NCBI GenBank assembly: GCA_004124475.1
Contig: SCKK01000011.1
Span: 1 to 64,000, forward strand
Length of the DNA stretch: 64,000 nt
Direction: 5' to 3'
Source of the DNA: Fidelibacterota bacterium
Lineage (GTDB): Bacteria > Fidelibacterota > Marinisomatia > Marinisomatales > SCKK01
The notes under the pieces were generated by a model. It was not told where the DNA came from, did no database searches, and was given only the letters and a program-made list of their open reading frames with translations. Positions 56,305 through 64,000 of this stretch are shown piece after piece. Within the stretch, counting starts at the first letter, position 1; each line of letters begins with the position of its first letter. Made by a program: the position numbers and the translations under genes.

Positions 56305-58326
56305 ATGAAACATTTATATGACTTTCTACTTGTACTGGTTGTGATTTCAATGTCGCCACTTTACGCCCAAACATCCCAATTGCAATTTTCTTCCACAGCT
56401 GTACCGGCTGGCGACGGCCCGCGATCAGCAATTTTTATTGATATGGATCTTGATGGAAATGCTGATCTGGCTGTTGTAAATCTGTTCGGTTCAAACATTT
56501 CGTTGATCTACGGAGATGGAACTGGCTCTTTTACACTACAGGATAGTGTTGCTGTTATGCACAAGTCACCCCATAATATTAATTATGCCGATTTTAATGG
56601 TGACAATGTATTTGATGTAATTACTGTAAACCGAGATAGCAATACGATTGGAGTATTTTTTGGAGATGGAACAGGTGGTTTACTTAGCCCAACATTTTAT
56701 TCCACCGGCAGCTCACCTCGCTGGATTGCTATTGCTGATTTTAATGAAGACACACTGTTCGACCTTGCGGTTACCAATCACGGAGACGACAATTTCACCA
56801 TTTTTTTGGGTGACAGTAATGGCAACTTTGTGAATGCCGAAAACTTTTACACTGGTGACGGACCTGTCCCAATATCTGCAGGTGACTTTAACGGGGATGG
56901 CCACATTGACTTGGTTGTCGCACACGATATCAGTGATACTTTGGTGGTAATGGTGGGAGATGGTACGGGCGGATTTACTCTTGATACAGCTATACTGGTA
57001 GGCGATTCTCCCAAAAACATTGCTGTAGGAGATTTAAACAAGGATGGCATCGCTGATATTGCTGTAGCTTGTTTGCTGGATGGTACTGTTACAATACTTT
57101 TAGGCGATGGTCAGGGAGGGTTTACTTCCAACTCCATACTGGCAACAGAGGGTTCTATTGCTGTTGTAATTGAAGATTTTGATGGCGATGGTAATAATGA
57201 CCTGGCTATTAACGATGCTCGCAATGATAACCTTGCGGTGCTACTAGGTGATGGTACAGGTGGTTTTGCTGCACCCCTGACCTTTCCGGTTGGCCTTTTG
57301 CCGAAGGGCTTGGTTTCCGGTGATTTCGATAGCGATGGCCGGCCCGATCTTGCAGTGACTAACATTGGCGACGACAATGTGACCATTCTTCATAACCAAA
57401 CTCCTTTCCAAGCATCTGTTCATGTAGTATCTGTAATTCAAAAGCTCTATTCGGATTTCTATCCTGATCCTGTTATCTCACCTGCCGGTAAACCTTTGCG
57501 GCTTCTCGTAACAACGACTGGGGGAGAACACGTCAATAAGCTAAGTATTCTACCTTGGATTAATTCATCCGACTTTTTGCTCGTTGGACAAATCACCACT
57601 ATTCAGTTCACCCCAACATTACAAGATACCGGAACCCATCGAATTCAAAATATCGGTCACGGTTTTACAGGCGATCTTATCATCGTTGAAGACTCGGCAG
57701 CAGTTTATACAAAGCTGATACAAATGGACCAGCAAGCAGTTTCTCTCATTCACAGTAACGCCAAAAAGCAAAATTTCCCTGATACCATTCGCGTGTTCAA
57801 AGGCATTCCCCTCACTATTTACAACATTAGCCTTGATGATACACATTGGGTCAGTATTGAACCTTGGATATCGGCTCCCTCCCCATCCGAACAGGGCAAT
57901 GTAAAACCACGTGCCGTTACGACTTTTGAGTTCACACCCGATGACACCGGCAGTTTCGTCATTGAGCATACCGTGCACGGCTTCTCCGGTACAATGATTG
58001 TCGAAGATCCTTTTGCGACTGCAGTCGAAGATGTTCGATCATTACCAAAACAATATGCTCTTTACCAAAACTACCCAAACCCTTTTAATCCCGAAACAAG
58101 AATTGAGTATTTTTTGAAAAAAGGTGGTTTAGTCCAGATCACTATTTACAATCAACTTGGTCAATTCGTTAGGCGATTAGTAAATGAACAAAAACCCGCA
58201 GGTGAACATACGGTTTTGTGGGATGGACGGAACAATGAGGGAGTAGAGTTAGGCACCGGTGTGTATTTATATCAGTTAAAAACGGACAAGTTCGTCCAAA
58301 CAAGGAAGCTCATTTTGCTGAAATAA
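56305..58326 (+). CDS. Secreted FG-GAP repeat protein with T9SS-type sorting domain
   Basis: The product is 673 residues from ATG 56305, preceded by AGGAAGG; the frame is open 13 codons further up. A signal peptide ends at about LYAQ. Residues about 25-360 are seven FG-GAP/VCBS blades with Ca-binding DxDxDG loops (for example DFDGDGNNDLAI). Two cupredoxin-like segments follow (about 365-570, GHGFTGDLIIVED and VHGFSGTMIVEDP). The C-terminal about 85 residues, starting YQNYPNPFNPETRIEYFL and ending in VQTRKLILL, form the type A sorting domain that routes proteins through T9SS. It should be on the cell surface or released. Confidence 0.85.
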   Translation: MKHLYDFLLVLVVISMSPLYAQTSQLQFSSTAVPAGDGPRSAIFIDMDLDGNADLAVVNLFGSNISLIYGDGTGSFTLQDSVAVMHKSPHNINYADFNGDNVFDVITVNRDSNTIGVFFGDGTGGLLSPTFYSTGSSPRWIAIADFNEDTLFDLAVTNHGDDNFTIFLGDSNGNFVNAENFYTGDGPVPISAGDFNGDGHIDLVVAHDISDTLVVMVGDGTGGFTLDTAILVGDSPKNIAVGDLNKDGIADIAVACLLDGTVTILLGDGQGGFTSNSILATEGSIAVVIEDFDGDGNNDLAINDARNDNLAVLLGDGTGGFAAPLTFPVGLLPKGLVSGDFDSDGRPDLAVTNIGDDNVTILHNQTPFQASVHVVSVIQKLYSDFYPDPVISPAGKPLRLLVTTTGGEHVNKLSILPWINSSDFLLVGQITTIQFTPTLQDTGTHRIQNIGHGFTGDLIIVEDSAAVYTKLIQMDQQAVSLIHSNAKKQNFPDTIRVFKGIPLTIYNISLDDTHWVSIEPWISAPSPSEQGNVKPRAVTTFEFTPDDTGSFVIEHTVHGFSGTMIVEDPFATAVEDVRSLPKQYALYQNYPNPFNPETRIEYFLKKGGLVQITIYNQLGQFVRRLVNEQKPAGEHTVLWDGRNNEGVELGTGVYLYQLKTDKFVQTRKLILLK

Positions 58327-58343
58327 CTAATAACGTGAGATGC

Positions 58344-58389
58344 ACGATGCACTTCCTCCGAAGGAGCCCTTATGGGGAAAGTGCGTCGT
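58344..58389 (+). terminator. Imperfect hairpin after the secreted-protein gene
   Basis: ACGATGCACTTCC (58344-58356) pairs with GGAAAGTGCGTCGT (58376-58389), with a small inner TCCGAAGGA hairpin. It lies 18 bp after the stop. It lacks a clear T-run and may just stabilise the mRNA end. Confidence 0.5.
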
Positions 58390-58413
58390 ACATTTGTCTG
58401 TTTGTAACTCTCT

Positions 58414-58441
58414 GTCACAGACTGCTTCCGGTATCTGTGAT
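58414..58441. repeat. REP-like palindrome, family A
   Basis: GTCACAGA (58414-58421), a GC-rich inner part (CTGCTTCCGGTA) and TCTGTGAT (58434-58441). Members of the same family are at 62587-62614 and 63714-63741. Intergenic. Confidence 0.8.
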
Positions 58442-58563
58442 GGTTTACTGGGCTAATCCTTTCTGCAAATTCTTTTAATTTTTCTTGACCAACGGTAGAT
58501 TAACTTATACTTTCACTTTCGATAAGGGACAGACAAAATAATTTACTTCTTAACATCCATGTC

Positions 58564-61500
58564 ATGAAAAAGCAACTATTAAGTTTGAGTGATCATAACA
58601 AGTCTCAAACTCAAAATAGCTATAAAATTCTCAAACGAATGTACTCGTTTCGAATATTCAGACTCATGACGACATTGATATTAATTATATACACTTTGTC
58701 AAAAATGCTAATAGCTCAGCATCATGACATCAAATTTGACCACATCTCCGTTGATCAGGGATTGTCTCAAAGCAGCGTGCGTTGCATTCTTCAGAACAAA
58801 AAGGGATTTATGTGGTTCGGCACAGATGACGGATTAAATAAATATGACGGCTACGGTTTTACCGTTTATAAACATGACCCGTCGAACTCCAATAGTTTGA
58901 GTCATAATTACATCAATTCAATCTATGAAGACGAATCAGGCATACTTTGGATCGGTACATGGGGTGGAGGACTCAATAAATATGATCCGGTAACTGAAAC
59001 ATTTACACGCTATCAACAAAACCCGTCAAACCCCAATAGCCTGAGTCATAATTATGTCAATGCAATCATTGAAGACAAAGCAGGAATACTCTGGGTCGCA
59101 ACCCAAGTCGGGCTTAACAGATTAGATCCGGTTACGGAATCTTTCATCCATTACATGCACGATCCGTCGAACCCGAACAGCCTGAGCCATGATTATGTTA
59201 ATTCAATTATCGAAGACAGAACAGGAATGCTCTGGATCGGGACAAAAGAGGGGCTGAACAGAATTGACCCGCAAACGGAGTCTTTTACACATTACAAACA
59301 TAACTCCTCCGATCCGAATAGCTTGAGTCATGATAATGTTGTTATAATCTATGAAGGTGAATCAGGAACTTTGTGGATTGGAACTGGTGGCGGAATAGAT
59401 AAATTCGACCGCACCAGGGAGAAATTTATACATTATAAACATGATCCATCCGATGCTACCAGTATAATACCTGGCGTGATTTATTCAATCTACGAAGACA
59501 GGATAGGAGTGCTCTGGATCGTAGGTGATGGTGTAAGCAGATTTGACCCTCAAACTGAGAAATTTACGAATTACCTGCACGATCCCGGTAATCCGTATAG
59601 TATAAGTTATAGTACGATTTTAACAATTTATGAAGACCGCTCCGGAACCCTATGGTTTGGTTCTCTTTTACAGGGGCTCAACAAATACGACCGGTATAAA
59701 CACAAATTCGAACTTTACAAGCACGATCCGGACAATCCGAACAGTCTGGCATTTCATGATGTTCGGGCAATATATGAAGACCGGAACGGCATCCTCTGGA
59801 TCGGAGCCGGGGGATTAAATAGACTTGACAGGGAGAAAAACAAATTCACTCATTTTAAGAATAACCCAAACGCCATTTTTGAAGACCGGTTTGGAGTGCT
59901 GTGGATTGGCGCTGGTGGGTTAAGAAAATTTGACCGCGCCACAGAAACTGTTACAACTTATCAACACGATTCTCTTAACCCCAACAGTTTTACTGAAGGA
60001 AGTGTGCTATCATTCTGTGAAGATAAATCAGGTGTACTTTGGATTGGTACCTTTAGTGGATTAGAAAAATATGATAGAGAAAGTGAGACTTTTATGCATT
60101 ACAAACATAACCCTGATATTCCAAACAGCCTGAGTGATAATCGTGTCCAGGCAATCTATGAGGACAAACGGGGTAATCTCTGGATCGGGACCTGGAACGG
60201 GGGGTTGAACCGGTTTGATAGAGAAAAAGAGGAATTCATCCGTTATCAACATGACCCTTCAAATTTCAATAGCATCAGCAACAATACAATTCACTACATC
60301 TGGGAAGATGATGATGGTAATCTCTGGATTGCCACACGGGGAGGGGGATTGAACAAATTTAATCCCGAAACGGAAATATTTACCCATTACAGAGAAAAAG
60401 ACGGATTCCCGGATGATTGGGTATACGGGGTATTGGGTGATGATGAGGGTAATCTCTGGTTCAGCACCAATAAAGGAATTGCCAGGTTTAATCCTGAATC
60501 GGGTGAGTTAAGAGAATATTCCGTAGAAGACGGTTTGCAAAGTAACGAATTTAACTTTGGTGTTTGTTATAAAAGTCCCAGTGGTGAAATGTTTTTCGGT
60601 GGTGTGAATGGTTTCAATACTTTTTTCCCAGATCAAGTTGAAGATAATCCCTATCCTCCCCAAATTGTTCTAACCGATTTTAAGCTATTCAATAAACCCG
60701 TTATTACCGGAGCGAATGGCTCTTCACCGCTACAAAAACCAATCTCGTATATTGATGATGTGAACCTGTCTTACAATGAGAACTTTTTCTCATTTGAATT
60801 TGTAGCTCTTCACTATGCCAATCCTGAGAGAAATCAGTATGCCTATAAATTGGAAGGTATTGACGAAGATTGGATTTATAGCGGTACCCGGCGTTTTGCG
60901 AGATATACGAATATCGGGCCCGGAGAGTATGTTTTCAGAGTAAAAGCTTCAAACAGTGATGGAGTGTGGAATGAAAAGGGGATTTCTTTGAGGTTAACAA
61001 TTACACCTCCCTTTTGGAAAACATCGTGGGCATACGGTTTTTATGTACTCTTTCTCTTAAGCGCTTTATATGGAGTTGATCGCTTTCAAACTGTAAGATT
61101 AAAACGGGAAGCTAACCGGGAAGCGGAAGAAAGATTCAAAATTGAGCGGGCAAAAACGGAAGAGCGGGAAAAAATCTATAAACAAGCTGCTGCTGATTTT
61201 CACGATCAGGTGAGTGGTGAGGTGGGCATCATCAATATGTTCAGTGAACTTATTAAACTTGACCTGGAAAAGAGAGAATTCTCAACCAAAAATCTTCGGG
61301 ATCATTTGAACAAAATAATCGATTCTTCCTATAATTTGGTCAATTTTAAAAACAGCTTCTTCTGGATATTGGAATCAGGAGAAGTGTCTCTTTACGAACT
61401 GGCGAACCACTTAAAAGATCGCGGTGATGAGATTTTTGAAAATACTGACACCATATTCAAAACCGAACAAATATCGGAAGCGTATAACAATGTTTTACTT

Positions 61501-61794
61501 CCCGTAGATTGGAAGCGAAACCTCGTTTTTATTTTTATTGAAGGTATGAACAACATTCTAAGGCATGCCGAATGTAAGAATGCACAATTAAGCATTACTG
61601 TTGATAAAGGATTTTTAGAACTATCACTTTGGGATGATGGGAAAGGATTTGACGAAAGTCAGGCAACCGGGCGTGGTACGGTTAATATGAAAAAGAGGGC
61701 GGAACAGCTAAACGGGAAACTTACTATAATTTCCGAACCGCATGGAAAGACAATCATCCATTTTAAAGGAAAAATACGTCATTGGGGGGATTGA
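58564..61794 (+). CDS. Two-component propeller histidine kinase
   Basis: The product is 1076 residues. A signal anchor (about 35-51) precedes about 14 Reg_prop blades (for example ILWIGTWGGGLNKYD), forming two periplasmic propellers, then a Y_Y_Y domain (about 720-815) and one membrane segment (about 820-838). The cytoplasmic part has a coiled coil, a phospho-acceptor His880 in DFHDQVSGEVG and an HATPase domain with N-box EGMNNILRHA (Asn996/997) and WDDGKGFDE. It senses an external ligand and phosphorylates a partner, most likely the NarL-type regulator 135 bp downstream. Confidence 0.9.
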   Translation: MKKQLLSLSDHNKSQTQNSYKILKRMYSFRIFRLMTTLILIIYTLSKMLIAQHHDIKFDHISVDQGLSQSSVRCILQNKKGFMWFGTDDGLNKYDGYGFTVYKHDPSNSNSLSHNYINSIYEDESGILWIGTWGGGLNKYDPVTETFTRYQQNPSNPNSLSHNYVNAIIEDKAGILWVATQVGLNRLDPVTESFIHYMHDPSNPNSLSHDYVNSIIEDRTGMLWIGTKEGLNRIDPQTESFTHYKHNSSDPNSLSHDNVVIIYEGESGTLWIGTGGGIDKFDRTREKFIHYKHDPSDATSIIPGVIYSIYEDRIGVLWIVGDGVSRFDPQTEKFTNYLHDPGNPYSISYSTILTIYEDRSGTLWFGSLLQGLNKYDRYKHKFELYKHDPDNPNSLAFHDVRAIYEDRNGILWIGAGGLNRLDREKNKFTHFKNNPNAIFEDRFGVLWIGAGGLRKFDRATETVTTYQHDSLNPNSFTEGSVLSFCEDKSGVLWIGTFSGLEKYDRESETFMHYKHNPDIPNSLSDNRVQAIYEDKRGNLWIGTWNGGLNRFDREKEEFIRYQHDPSNFNSISNNTIHYIWEDDDGNLWIATRGGGLNKFNPETEIFTHYREKDGFPDDWVYGVLGDDEGNLWFSTNKGIARFNPESGELREYSVEDGLQSNEFNFGVCYKSPSGEMFFGGVNGFNTFFPDQVEDNPYPPQIVLTDFKLFNKPVITGANGSSPLQKPISYIDDVNLSYNENFFSFEFVALHYANPERNQYAYKLEGIDEDWIYSGTRRFARYTNIGPGEYVFRVKASNSDGVWNEKGISLRLTITPPFWKTSWAYGFYVLFLLSALYGVDRFQTVRLKREANREAEERFKIERAKTEEREKIYKQAAADFHDQVSGEVGIINMFSELIKLDLEKREFSTKNLRDHLNKIIDSSYNLVNFKNSFFWILESGEVSLYELANHLKDRGDEIFENTDTIFKTEQISEAYNNVLLPVDWKRNLVFIFIEGMNNILRHAECKNAQLSITVDKGFLELSLWDDGKGFDESQATGRGTVNMKKRAEQLNGKLTIISEPHGKTIIHFKGKIRHWGD

Positions 61795-61826
61795 TTTTCT
61801 TTGTCAAGTCATGTATTATTGAAATA

Positions 61827-61930
61827 CTGTAGCCGACCGCTTTAAGCGTCGGTGACAGTCTATTGCAAAAAAACTGTTTGAAATCCGGGTAAACCAGTCA
61901 GTGACCCTTTTAGGGATCACTGACGGTTTA
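61827..61930. repeat. Two REP-like palindromes (families B and C)
   Basis: 61827-61858 is a degenerate family B hairpin (CCGACCGC...GCGTCGG with GTGACAG after it). 61890-61930 is family C: AAACCAGTCAGTGAC, a CCCTTTTAGGGA loop-stem and ATCACTGACGGTTT. The family C palindrome ends exactly on the A of the response regulator's ATG (61930). Confidence 0.8.
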
Positions 61931-62577
61931 TGAGAAAAACAAAAATGGATACTATAATTCACGTCTCAATAGTAGAAGATAACAAGGGATTCCGAGAAGG
62001 ATTGAATTTGATCCTGAATGAAACACCGGGTTACTCCTGCGTTAACTCATACAGGGATTGTGAAACGGCAATCAAAAAGATTGGTAAAGAAATACCGGAT
62101 ATACTTTTAATGGACATCGAACTGCCCGGAATGTCTGGAATCGAGGGTGTTCGGAAAATCAGGGAAAAATGTCCGGATTTAAACATCATTATGTTGACCG
62201 ATTATGGCAAAGAGGAATACGTTTTCAAAGCTCTCAAAGCCGGAGCAAACGGGTATCTCATAAAAACGACCAAACCTGCAAAATTACTGGAGGATATTAA
62301 AATTGTTTGCGAAGGTGGGTCCGTGATGAGTCCGAAAATTGCCAGAATGGTAGCGGATTATTTCCAAAGTGATAATAAATCACCATCTCCGCTCACAAAG
62401 CAGGAAACTGTAATTTTACATTTATCCGGTGAGCATAAAAACAATCGGGAAATTGCCGAAAAACTTTTTATCAGTGTCGCTACAGTCCGCACACATTTTA
62501 AGAATATATACGAAAAGCTCGAAGTACACTCTAAAGTAGAAGCCTATTCCAAAGCATCAAAAGAAAAGTGGATCTGA
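61930..62577 (+). CDS. NarL/FixJ-family response regulator
   Basis: The product is 215 residues. The receiver has VEDN (about 15-18), the phospho-acceptor Asp62 in LLMDIELPGMSG and Lys in IKTT. The C-terminal LuxR-type helix-turn-helix is PLTKQETVILHLSGEHKNNREIAEKLFISVATVRTHFKNIYEKL (about 152-195). It is the likely partner of the propeller kinase. A palindrome occupies the usual ribosome-binding-site region, so the start could instead be ATG 61945. Confidence 0.92.
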   Translation: MRKTKMDTIIHVSIVEDNKGFREGLNLILNETPGYSCVNSYRDCETAIKKIGKEIPDILLMDIELPGMSGIEGVRKIREKCPDLNIIMLTDYGKEEYVFKALKAGANGYLIKTTKPAKLLEDIKIVCEGGSVMSPKIARMVADYFQSDNKSPSPLTKQETVILHLSGEHKNNREIAEKLFISVATVRTHFKNIYEKLEVHSKVEAYSKASKEKWI

Positions 62578-62586
62578 TTTCTCCCT

Positions 62587-62657
62587 GTCACAGACCACTT
62601 CCGGCATCTGTGACGGTTTCTTTATCCCTGTCACTGATCACTCTCAGCGTTAGTGAC
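62587..62657. repeat. REP-like palindromes, families A and B
   Basis: 62587-62614 is family A (GTCACAGACCACTTCCGGCA, then TCTGTGAC). 62630-62657 is family B (GTCACTGATCACTCTCAGCG, then TTAGTGAC). They are 15 bp apart, forming a paired unit like REP doublets. Directly after the response regulator stop. Confidence 0.85.
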
Positions 62658-62779
62658 AGTTTTTAAGGTTTGTTTTTAATCTTATCACTCAAGTTTTGCA
62701 TGTCTGATTAATTAGATCCATTATAGGATTTCTTTGTCGCATTATTCCCGATGCATCGGGATTATCTTTATCGTCAAAC

Positions 62780-62859
62780 CATTGTTTTGGATGAGAATGA
62801 ATTACTGTTTGAAGACCGACTGGAAGGAGGGATGAGTTTAATTCAATCCCAAAACAATG
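62780..62859. repeat. Imperfect long inverted repeat
   Basis: CATTGTTTTGG (62780-62790) and CCAAAACAATG (62849-62859) are perfect inverse copies of 11 bases; GAATTA-type bases further in can also pair. No coding frame is associated. It could be a structured RNA end or a small MITE. Confidence 0.5.
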
Positions 62860-62901
62860 ATGCAGACGGATAGAATTTTTCTCCAGCGACAGTTTCTTTT
62901 G

Positions 62902-62928
62902 GTACTTTTCTTACGCTAAGAAAAGTAC
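62902..62928. repeat. 12-bp perfect hairpin
   Basis: GTACTTTTCTTA (62902-62913), CGC, TAAGAAAAGTAC (62917-62928). It lies in the 550-bp gap before the RAYT gene. No T-run follows, so it is not a simple terminator. Confidence 0.8.
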
Positions 62929-63082
62929 AGAGAATAACGGCAATAAAAAATTCACCTTTTTTATTACGATATTTAATGACTTTATTTATGAACATCTTCT
63001 GAAATATAAAACACTTACTATGTGCGAAACTTGAGTTATCATAAACCGTTAAATTCGTTTATGGTGAGTATTTAAGATTAAA

Positions 63083-63114
63083 CCGTCAGTGACCTAGGAA
63101 GGGATCACCGACGG
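63083..63114. repeat. REP-like palindrome, family C
   Basis: CCGTCAGTGAC, a CTAGGAAGG inner part and GATCACCGACGG. It lies 16 bp before the RAYT start, as expected for REPs flanking their transposase gene. Confidence 0.8.
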
Positions 63115-63129
63115 AGATAGTAAGAAAGA

Positions 63130-63675
63130 ATGCAATATTTAAAAGATCATTATTACCACGTTTTTAACAGAGGCAACAATAAACAGCGGATTTTTATGGA
63201 AGACGAAAACTATCTTTATCTTCTTGACCTTTTTCAAAAGAATAAATAACGATATTCAATCACCATTATTGCCTATTGTCTTATGCCGAATCATTACCAT
63301 TTACTCCTTCGACAGGATAATGATAAGTCAATATCTCGGTTTTTAAAATCAACTTTTCAATCGTATACGCAGGCGTTCAATAAAAAATATGACAGAACCG
63401 GTAAACTACTCGAAGGAAATTCACAGGGGAAATTAATAGATGATGAAAATTATTTGTCTCACTTATGCAGATACATACACCTTAATCCAGTAGATGCTGG
63501 AATAGTTGATGATAATGAACAATGGCCCTATTCCAACTATCTTGAATTTATTGACAAGCGAAATGGAACCCTGTATGAACCTGAATTTATTAATAAATAT
63601 TTTAGTGATGTAGGGTACGAACAATTTATACTGGATTATATGCAAGAAAAGCAGAAATATAGAGAGATCAGATAA
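63130..63675 (+). pseudogene. REP-associated tyrosine transposase (RAYT), interrupted
   Basis: The frame begins at ATG 63130 with YHVFNRGNNKQRIFM, a typical RAYT (IS200-like Y1) start. TAA at 63247-63249 interrupts it after residue 39. The same frame continues with IIAYCLMPNHYHLLLR, the HUH metal motif (HYH), then FQSYTQAFNKKYDRTGKLLEG, where a Tyr is catalytic, and LCRYIHLNPVDAGIV, to the stop at 63673-63675. An internal start at 63283 would give a 130-residue piece with the motifs. Flanking palindromes on both sides are its presumed substrates. Confidence 0.85.
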
Positions 63676-63711
63676 GTATCTTTTTGAAGAATAAGAATCC
63701 CACCCCGTACC

Positions 63712-63915
63712 CCGTCACAGACCGCTACCGGCGTCTGTGACGGTTTTCCCCGTTTTAGATTAAACCATCTCTAACCCAATAAAGAACCGTCAGCAACCCA
63801 AGGGATTACTGACGGAGGTCATTCCTGTCACTGAACGCTCTAAGCGTCAGTGACAGTTCTTGGGTTTGAAAGCCGAAACACACCGGTCGGCGATCCGTCA
63901 GCTGACGGAATCGCC
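63712..63915. repeat. Cluster of REP-like palindromes after the RAYT gene
   Basis: 63712-63743 family A (CCGTCACAGACCGCTACCGG, then CGTCTGTGACGG), 63787-63815 family C (CCGTCAG...CTGACGG), 63827-63854 family B (GTCACTGAACGCTC, then TAAGCGTCAGTGAC), and 63889-63915 GGCGATCCGTCAGC, then TGACGGAATCGCC. All are intergenic. The window ends at 64000 with no further gene supported. Confidence 0.85.
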
Positions 63916-64000
63916 AATGGGAGTATGTGACAAGGCTCACCAACTATGGATTTTCCTAAAAAATACGTCATTGGGGGGATTGACGGGTTGATTTTATTCG

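Overview
The window looks like a chromosomal segment of an AT-rich, Gram-negative bacterium of the Fibrobacterota-Chlorobiota-Bacteroidota (FCB) superphylum, or a neighbour such as Neomarinimicrobiota or Calditrichota. The reasons are a secreted protein with a C-terminal type IX secretion (T9SS-type) sorting domain, a two-component propeller histidine kinase, several outer-membrane beta-barrel proteins, many signal-peptide lipoproteins and a DUF4837 lipoprotein. The exact phylum cannot be fixed from this sequence alone. No rRNA, tRNA or CRISPR array was seen.

Layout. 1-1949 is repeat-rich and gene-poor, with a ferritin-like fragment and a small repeat lipoprotein. 1950-7039 holds a large secreted metalloprotease/propeller/barrel protein, a TPR-HTH regulator and a stand-alone receiver. 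7141-13931 has a transketolase/aminotransferase pair between a decayed ComM fragment and a decayed SMP-30-like gene, then a MORN-type lipoprotein. 13993-19470 holds MscS, an amino-acid permease, dUTPase and groESL with a CIRCE operator and a terminator. 19551-25756 is one tight plus-strand operon: folB, folK, a deoxynucleoside kinase, DoxX, a zinc alcohol dehydrogenase, a class II aldolase, mtnA and an MTA/SAH deaminase. The last four suggest a salvage route for 5'-methylthioadenosine or 5'-deoxyadenosine of the DHAP-shunt type. 26276-37265 holds envelope genes (lgt, two large outer-membrane proteins including an Omp85 protein, lipoproteins) and RNase R. 37610-43688 holds a methyltransferase, an inositol monophosphatase, a sodium:alanine symporter, lepA and a CPBP protease.

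43881-54181 reads as a decaying integron. A truncated tyrosine-recombinase gene on the minus strand diverges from a series of plus-strand accessory genes separated by attC-like sites whose right core is GTTAGNN. Its first cassette is about 4 kb and carries two genes: an alarmone synthetase-domain protein and an 892-residue helical-repeat protein ending in a PD-(D/E)XK-like nuclease domain. This is the best candidate here for an undescribed, possibly anti-phage, system. Later cassettes carry a membrane-protein fragment, an SRPBCC protein, a flavin oxidoreductase, a ParB-like protein, a quinone oxidoreductase, DUF3147, a CPBP protease and perhaps a DegT-type aminotransferase. An IS110-type transposase remnant and a duplicated structured repeat of about 100 bp lie inside the array.

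56305-64000 holds the T9SS-type secreted protein, a hybrid-architecture histidine kinase with a NarL-type response regulator, and at least nine REP-like palindromes in three sequence families. A RAYT (REP-associated tyrosine transposase) gene among them carries an in-frame stop. Pseudogenes are frequent across the window, although the housekeeping genes are intact.
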